From NCBI GenBank assembly GCA_000711775.1, contig ARYC01000216.1:124001-188000 (forward strand): DNA of 64,000 nucleotides. The letters are read 5' to 3'. The translations under genes were made by a program, and so were the position numbers. The notes beneath the pieces were generated by a model. The model was not told the DNA's origin. It searched no databases and saw nothing but the letters and a program-made list of their open reading frames with translations. Source of the stretch: Oxytricha trifallax (lineage: Eukaryota; Ciliophora; Spirotrichea; Sporadotrichida; Oxytrichidae). The first letter of the stretch is position 1, and the number at the start of each line of letters is the position of its first letter. Shown in pieces: positions 58,986-64,000 of this stretch.

Positions 58986-60143
58986 AAAGGAAGTAAAAGT
59001 AAAAGTAATTACATTCAAGCATGAAAGCATTTGAATCTATGAGTTGCAGAAAAGCAGATTATTATTCAAATGTGCAAATGGTTAGATATAAGTTACTTAT
59101 AATTAATTTTAAAGATATTTTAATAGATTTTTCTAGATTTTAAGGAACTTCAGGAATTATAGATTAAAGAAAGTTAATTGTTTTAATTTATTACTCAATT
59201 AATAATACATATAAATGTGAATATTAAATTTTAAGTTGATACTTCTTTTTTAAATATCCTCAAAATCATTTACATTGAAGTAATAAGAACATAAATTAGA
59301 ATTGAAAAATCAAAGAAAAGATTTAAAGAATTAAAAAGTATTTGGTAGATATAATTTTAGGAAGAACATTTTTTAGCACGCAATTATTGTATTTTTTTGT
59401 TAAAAAAATGTAGACAAAATATTATAATGAAACTATTTGCATAATCACACTCTATCATGCTTAATAGAATTTTATCACTTATATTGTGGTTTTATTGTGT
59501 TAAAAAATGCAAAAGATATTCTAAATTGCTGACTCTAATAAAGCTTTTTTAATAGTAATTCCATAAAAATATCTGATATATTTTTGTCTAAAATTTTATA
59601 GTCTAATTGATAATTTGTGTTTGTTTTATATTTAGAAATAATTATTTTAAAAAATGAACAAAATAGTAGCAAAGAATATAATATCATAAAGTTATAAAAA
59701 TAGAAGGTTTATTATATATTTATGAATATTTATGAAGCTACATATTAAATAGCAGACTTTCTATTAAAGTCTGCTATTTAATTTTTATTTTCGTTATTAT
59801 AATAAAATTTACTGTCAATTAAACTAGTAAAAATACCTATATAATCAAATGCTTATTAATTTTATTCCACAAAAAATGTTGTAGAATGATAAAAATCTGA
59901 TCTTCTATAATTTTGTTTCCCAAATTATCCATTTAAAAGCAATCAAACTATAATATTAAAAGAAGAGACAACTTTTAATTTCAGAATGAAGAAAAAACTG
60001 ACACATAATTTCATAACAATGATCATGAATCTTTTTAAAATTGGATTTCTTAAAATAATTATGATCTTTAATTCTAAATTGGGCAAAAAGATTATATTAC
60101 TTAGAATTTAATTCAATTTATTTAAATTAAATATACTAAAATA
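58986..60143. other. Spacer homologous to 39.6-40.5 kb
   Basis: Matches the region after B2, including the last codons of a B-type gene (ATGAGTTGC, TTATTCAAATGTG) and the leader before A3. No gene other than that remnant. Confidence 0.6.
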
Positions 60144-61892
60144 ATGAGAAAAGATGAAGCAAATCAAAAGTCATTTGAAAATAAGCTTTCAAATGGAATT
60201 TAAGATAAAAAAAGAAGTAAACAGATGTTTTAATCTTAGAAACTATTCGTTGATGCTTTAAACTATGCAAGAAACTTCTTTTTGAATCAGAATTTCTGGG
60301 ATTTGGATAGTGCCTAGGAGAATGTCAAGCGATTATATATGAAAATTATAGGAATTTATTTTTTATTTATTCGTAAACGCTGCTATTAAGACAGGCTATT
60401 CAGTAGAAGTATAATAATTAAGAAAAAAAAGGAAAAAAAAGATCATAATAATTATTATTGTTTAGTATTCATTGACGATGGATAATAATCTGAAGAAGTT
60501 GTATAAAAATGGATATTCAGAAGAGAACTGTAAGTTAAAACCTGCAAAATGGAAGTGCCAACTTGTCTCACAGCTTTGATTGGAGAAATGTTCAGAAATC
60601 TCAATGTCCCCGTTCACTATTCTGTTGTTGACAATGATGATAAATTTAAATATCTTTAATTATAGAAAAATTTAAAGTATAATTAGAGTTTACTCTTGCA
60701 TGCTTTGCTAATCACTTTTTTTAATTCGAACAATAATTAATCAATTAATTAAGTAAATACTTGTATTTTATTTTTCCACTTTGGTGCTTATATATTAAGC
60801 GCAGACACCGATTTTTTGAGATATAAAGGTAGAAAATACGAAATATTCAAAGGTTACGAAATTGATCCAAAAACAAACGAGTTGATATTAATTTAGAGGA
60901 AGTATTTCAAACACAAGCATCCTAGGGTCTTGTTTAAATAATTACCATAAACACTCAGTGAACTCCCACTACTTAGAGAAGTGTTTGCAAATGGGAAATA
61001 CATGAAAAATATCTTAATAATATTTTATAGTAAATACGTCAGAGGATCTCCTTCTAGCTTAACTAGATTTACAGGAAATTTACAAGAGCTAATCAGACCT
61101 TTAAGATAGGTTTTCTATAGAATCATGAAAGTTGATTTTGAAGTATTGGAGATATATCCATACTGGGATCATCAAAGTGATAAAACATCTTGGATTGAAA
61201 TTTATGTCAAACCTGCTGACGATGTTTTGTTCAATAGACTTTAACCTTTGTTCTCAGACATTACTTATTTAAGTAATATCTTAAAAAAAACTATTTGAAA
61301 ACTAAATTTGATTTTCATACTTAAAATTTTGATTTCTTTAATTACTCTCTATATTTAATCTGATTTTTTTAAATTTAATTTGAACATAACTAGTCTGATT
61401 GATTACTTTATCCATGATGTTGTAAGACCAAAGTTACTCATAGCTGAAGCAAATGACCTGGCCTGGAATAATCACGTTTTCGGCTTTTGCGCTTTGATAT
61501 CAGAATTAGTTGCTAAAGTCAACAATACCAATATGATTCTGTAATTGAAAATTTGCGAAAAGTATATGCTACAAAAGTAATACATAAAAGAATTTGGATT
61601 TGTTGAGTTAACTGAAAGTACTCATAAATTAGCATAATTAATTTACAAATTCTCATAGTTTAAATCATTTTAAAAGTTTTAAATAATATTTAAATAAATT
61701 AGAGATCTAGAAGTAAATTTAAGGATAAGATTTTGCATCAATTAAGCAAAAAATTTGAGATAAGTATTCTCTACTATAATAATATAAACCCAAACACATT
61801 TCTATTCATATTATTATTATTTTCTATTTCAGGTTCAGTAATTTAAATTCAATGATTTGCAACTTATATATTTTACATTCTTTTTACAATGA
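60144..61892 (+). CDS. PIN-like protein, copy A5
   Basis: Intact sister of A3. MRKDEANQKSFENKLSNG, LFVDALNYARNFFLNQNFWDLDSA, VFIDDGQQSEEVVQKWIF, TALIGEMFRNLNVPVHYSVVD, HFGAYILSADTDFLRYKGRKY, RGSPSSLTRFTGNLQELIRP, PLRQVFYRIMKVDFEVLEIYP and WNNHVFGFCALISELVAKV. Pieces lie at about 60144-60340, 60369-60415, 60466-60656, 60685-60720, 60779-61010, 61027-61265 and 61380-61640. It has the uninterrupted TBE-1 target site (60603-60605). D-x-D is present. The C-terminal end is uncertain; the frame runs to TGA 61890. Confidence 0.78.
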
Positions 61893-61933
61893 TTATCATT
61901 AAATGAATCTATTATAAATATTATATAATAAAA

Positions 61934-63591
61934 ATGTAAAGAAAAAAGAAAGCTGCACGTAAATTCAAGCATATAAACACATAAAGCAATTCAAACTAAT
62001 TATAACCTCAGCCCTATGATAATACAAACAAGAAATTGCTTTTTATTGATGGCTTGAATTTTGTGGAGTTTTTCTTTACAAAGCCTGATTTTTGGCAATA
62101 TGAAAAGGCTAATTAGAAAGTTAAGGAATTTTTCAGTGCTGCAGATAAAAGTGGGTACCATATTGAAGTGTTCATAAACTTAGGTTTTAAAATTATTTAA
62201 TAGATTAAAGATTACTCTTATATATTATTTTACTGAATGAGGTTTAGATTTAAATATACTTATTTTTGCTTTAATTCATAGATGCTGAGAGAAAAACAGA
62301 TGAAGCTTAGTTTAAATGGAAATCTAGAAGAGAAAACGAGGTGGCTTCTTGCATGAAAATTAGGCCAATTTGCCTGACTAGTCTCTACGGTGACATGTGG
62401 AGAGAATTAGGAATTAAAGTACATTTTTCAGATGTAGATAATGACGATACTCTGGCTGCATATGCACAAAACATTTTTAAATGTTTGTTTATATAAACTT
62501 TGATGCTAATATCCTTAGCAGGGACAAAGACTTTTATCGGTATAAGAAAAGAAAGTTTAAAGTATTTGCTTAATATCAGATCCAAGCAGATGGTTGTCTC
62601 TATTTATATAAAGCAAAAAAGGTTATACACATGGAACCGAGAACCATAATTAATCCCTTACCTATCACCTATTAGTAATATCATATTATTCCAAGACTAT
62701 TTAAGAATAAAGTCTACATATAAATTAATTAAGAGTTCAATACATTAAATAATAATTATAAAAGGCATTTCTACGCCATTTATGAGATTAACAGGAAATT
62801 TATACAAGATAATTAGACCTCTTAGACAAGTAATGTATAGTTTATTAGGCATTTCTTTTGCAGTGAATGAAACTCTTCCAACTTGGAATGATTAAAAAAG
62901 AGAAGTTCTATGGGTAGAAGAACTTATAGAACCAGCAACTATACAGCAACTATAATTCTTCTTGCCAATAATTGATCATGAAGATAATCTCTTGATTTTG
63001 CTTTATTTCTTTAGATCAGCACTTATAAAACATCCCAGATGTACAGAATACAAGGAGATACTTTGGACTAATCATTTGTATTGCTTTTGTGCTGTAATAA
63101 GTGAATTACTCGCTATTATTAATTTAAAGCCAATTAAGGAGTATCTGGATAGGGGCAAAGAATTCACTTATTTCTTGGACATGTTTATGAACGATAAAAC
63201 ATTCCAGGGGAAATTTTAGGATGAAAATTTGGATTGTTTTGAAGAGGAGGAAAAATCAGCTTATAAAGAATCTGTAAAAACTTAAAATCTCGAAGATGAT
63301 GGATGGAGTCATACAACAACTAAGGCAAAGACAAAGAGAAATTCATATACTAATCAAAATGCGCAGAATGGTTTAGAATTAAAACTCAAGCTAAAAAATA
63401 TAATATTGTTTCTAAAAATTCTCAATCATGATGACTAAAATAAAATGGAAGAACCCTAGATTTATGATTACATTAAGAATAATGTTTAGAAATATGAAAG
63501 ATTTAAAGATCAAAGAAATTCTGGGATATAAATACCCGAAAATAAAAATGATTCTACTAACAAAATTGAATATTATTTTCTTTATGAATGA
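61934..63591 (+). CDS. PIN-like protein, copy C2
   Basis: More divergent family member with a basic leader (MQRKKKAARKFKHINTQ). Motifs: LLFIDGLNFVEFFFTKPDFW, GYHIEVFIDAERKTDEAQ across an IES, SLYGDMWRELGIKVHFSDVDNDDTLAAYA, NFDANILSRDKDFYRYKKRKF, STPFMRLTGNLYKIIRPLRQVMY and WTNHLYCFCAVISELLAIINLKP. A long acidic, Gln-rich C-terminal extension absent from A and B types ends at TGA 63589. IESs: 62177-62280 (pointer TTCATA), 62473-62498 (pointer AAAC) and one between about 62705 and 62760 not resolved to the base. D-x-D is conserved, so an active nuclease is plausible. Confidence 0.78.
62177..62280. other. IES in C2, pointer TTCATA
   Basis: TTCATA at 62171-62176 and 62275-62280; removing 104 bp gives IEVFIDAERK. 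The A-type copies are interrupted at the same protein position. Confidence 0.8.
62473..62498. other. 26-bp IES in C2, pointer AAAC
   Basis: AAAC at 62469-62472 and 62495-62498; removing 26 bp gives AAYAQNFDANILSRD. Confidence 0.7.
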
Positions 63592-63649
63592 ATTATTTTT
63601 AATAGTTTAGTTTTATTAAGTTACAATGTTATTTAAATAAATTATTTCA

Positions 63650-64000
63650 ATGACACTTAAAAATACTAATCTATATTTTACAAATTAAAACTTTTCTATA
63701 TAAGTATATAATAAAAGTGCAACAAATATTCTTTCTAAATTTAACTCTAATTAATCTTGAGATTATTTTTCCAAATATTTTTTTAGAGTCTTAAATATTA
63801 GATCATAGCCACACACAAGCGAGTATATGTTGATACAAAACTACGCAAACGAATTAGTTCTGCAAATAAAGAAACCAAAAGTCTCATTTGAGATTAAAGA
63901 CCAGCCTTATTTACTTGTTGATGGCCTAAATTTTTTGGATCTGTTTTTCGAGGATCCTGATTTCTGGAAGTATGATTGGGCCTTCGACAAAATTTAGGAG
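63650..64000 (+). CDS. PIN-like protein, copy D, 5' part only (runs off window)
   Basis: Probable first MDS from ATG 63650 (MTLKNTNLYFTNQNF, then KSATNILSK, comparable to STTNFLQE in A and B). After an IES the frame resumes near 63790: SEYMLIQNYANELVLQIKK, YLLVDGLNFLDLFFEDPDFWKYDWAFDKIQE. The window ends inside the first motif of the PIN domain. It shows that the array continues to the right. Confidence 0.65.

Noticed and set aside
30123..64000. CRISPR-like or prokaryotic defence array reading of the repeated genes
   Set aside because: The repeats are paralogous eukaryotic genes with introns/IESs and the ciliate code; no short spacer-repeat structure is present.

Overview
This window is germline (micronuclear) DNA of a spirotrich ciliate, most likely an oxytrichid such as Oxytricha or Stylonychia. 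Genes read through TAA and TAG as glutamine and stop only at TGA. Introns are short and AT-rich. Coding segments (MDSs) are cut by AT-rich internal eliminated sequences (IESs) bounded by short direct repeats (pointers). Two ~4-kb transposons end in telomere-like C4A4 repeats, as TBE elements do. For six genes, removing the proposed IESs and introns restores one continuous reading frame, in two of them apart from a single-base shift. The total length then comes out as a whole number of codons for the 338-, 383-, 602- and 704-residue proteins. That is the main check used here.

Left part (1-14.1 kb): a minus-strand gene of unknown function with a CaaX-like C-terminus (451-1798), a GC-rich inverted-repeat element (2.06-2.56 kb), a mitochondrial EF-G2 gene (2765-5983), and a long Asn/Gln-rich RING/TRAF-zinc-finger gene (6204-14103). 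The last is interrupted by two foldback elements with arms of ~430 bp each.

Middle (14.5-29.6 kb): a scrambled class II histone deacetylase gene. Its 5' segment (28824-29644) lies downstream of all later segments (14490-15387 and 23634-24355), and a 24-bp pointer links the two loci. The 8.26-kb IES inside this gene carries pieces of two C2H2 zinc-finger genes, themselves cut by IESs. Between the two HDAC loci lie a minus-strand HAD phosphatase gene and a minus-strand gene for a 704-residue protein of unknown function.

Right part (30.1-64 kb): a tandem array of at least eleven related genes or gene pieces encoding a FEN1/asteroid-like PIN-domain family, in types called here A, B, C and D (order A1 B1 A2 B2 A3 C1 A4 B3 A5 C2 D). 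Each copy is split by short IESs at shared positions. The array has been invaded repeatedly: TBE-1 sits in A3, with the empty site preserved in A5; TBE-2 sits in the loop of a foldback element in the 3' end of B3; another foldback splits B3; A4 carries a 0.4-kb insertion; and B1 has a private 609-bp IES. C1 is a deletion remnant, and A1 and A4 have altered active-site acidic residues. The rest is AT-rich DNA without recognisable genes.
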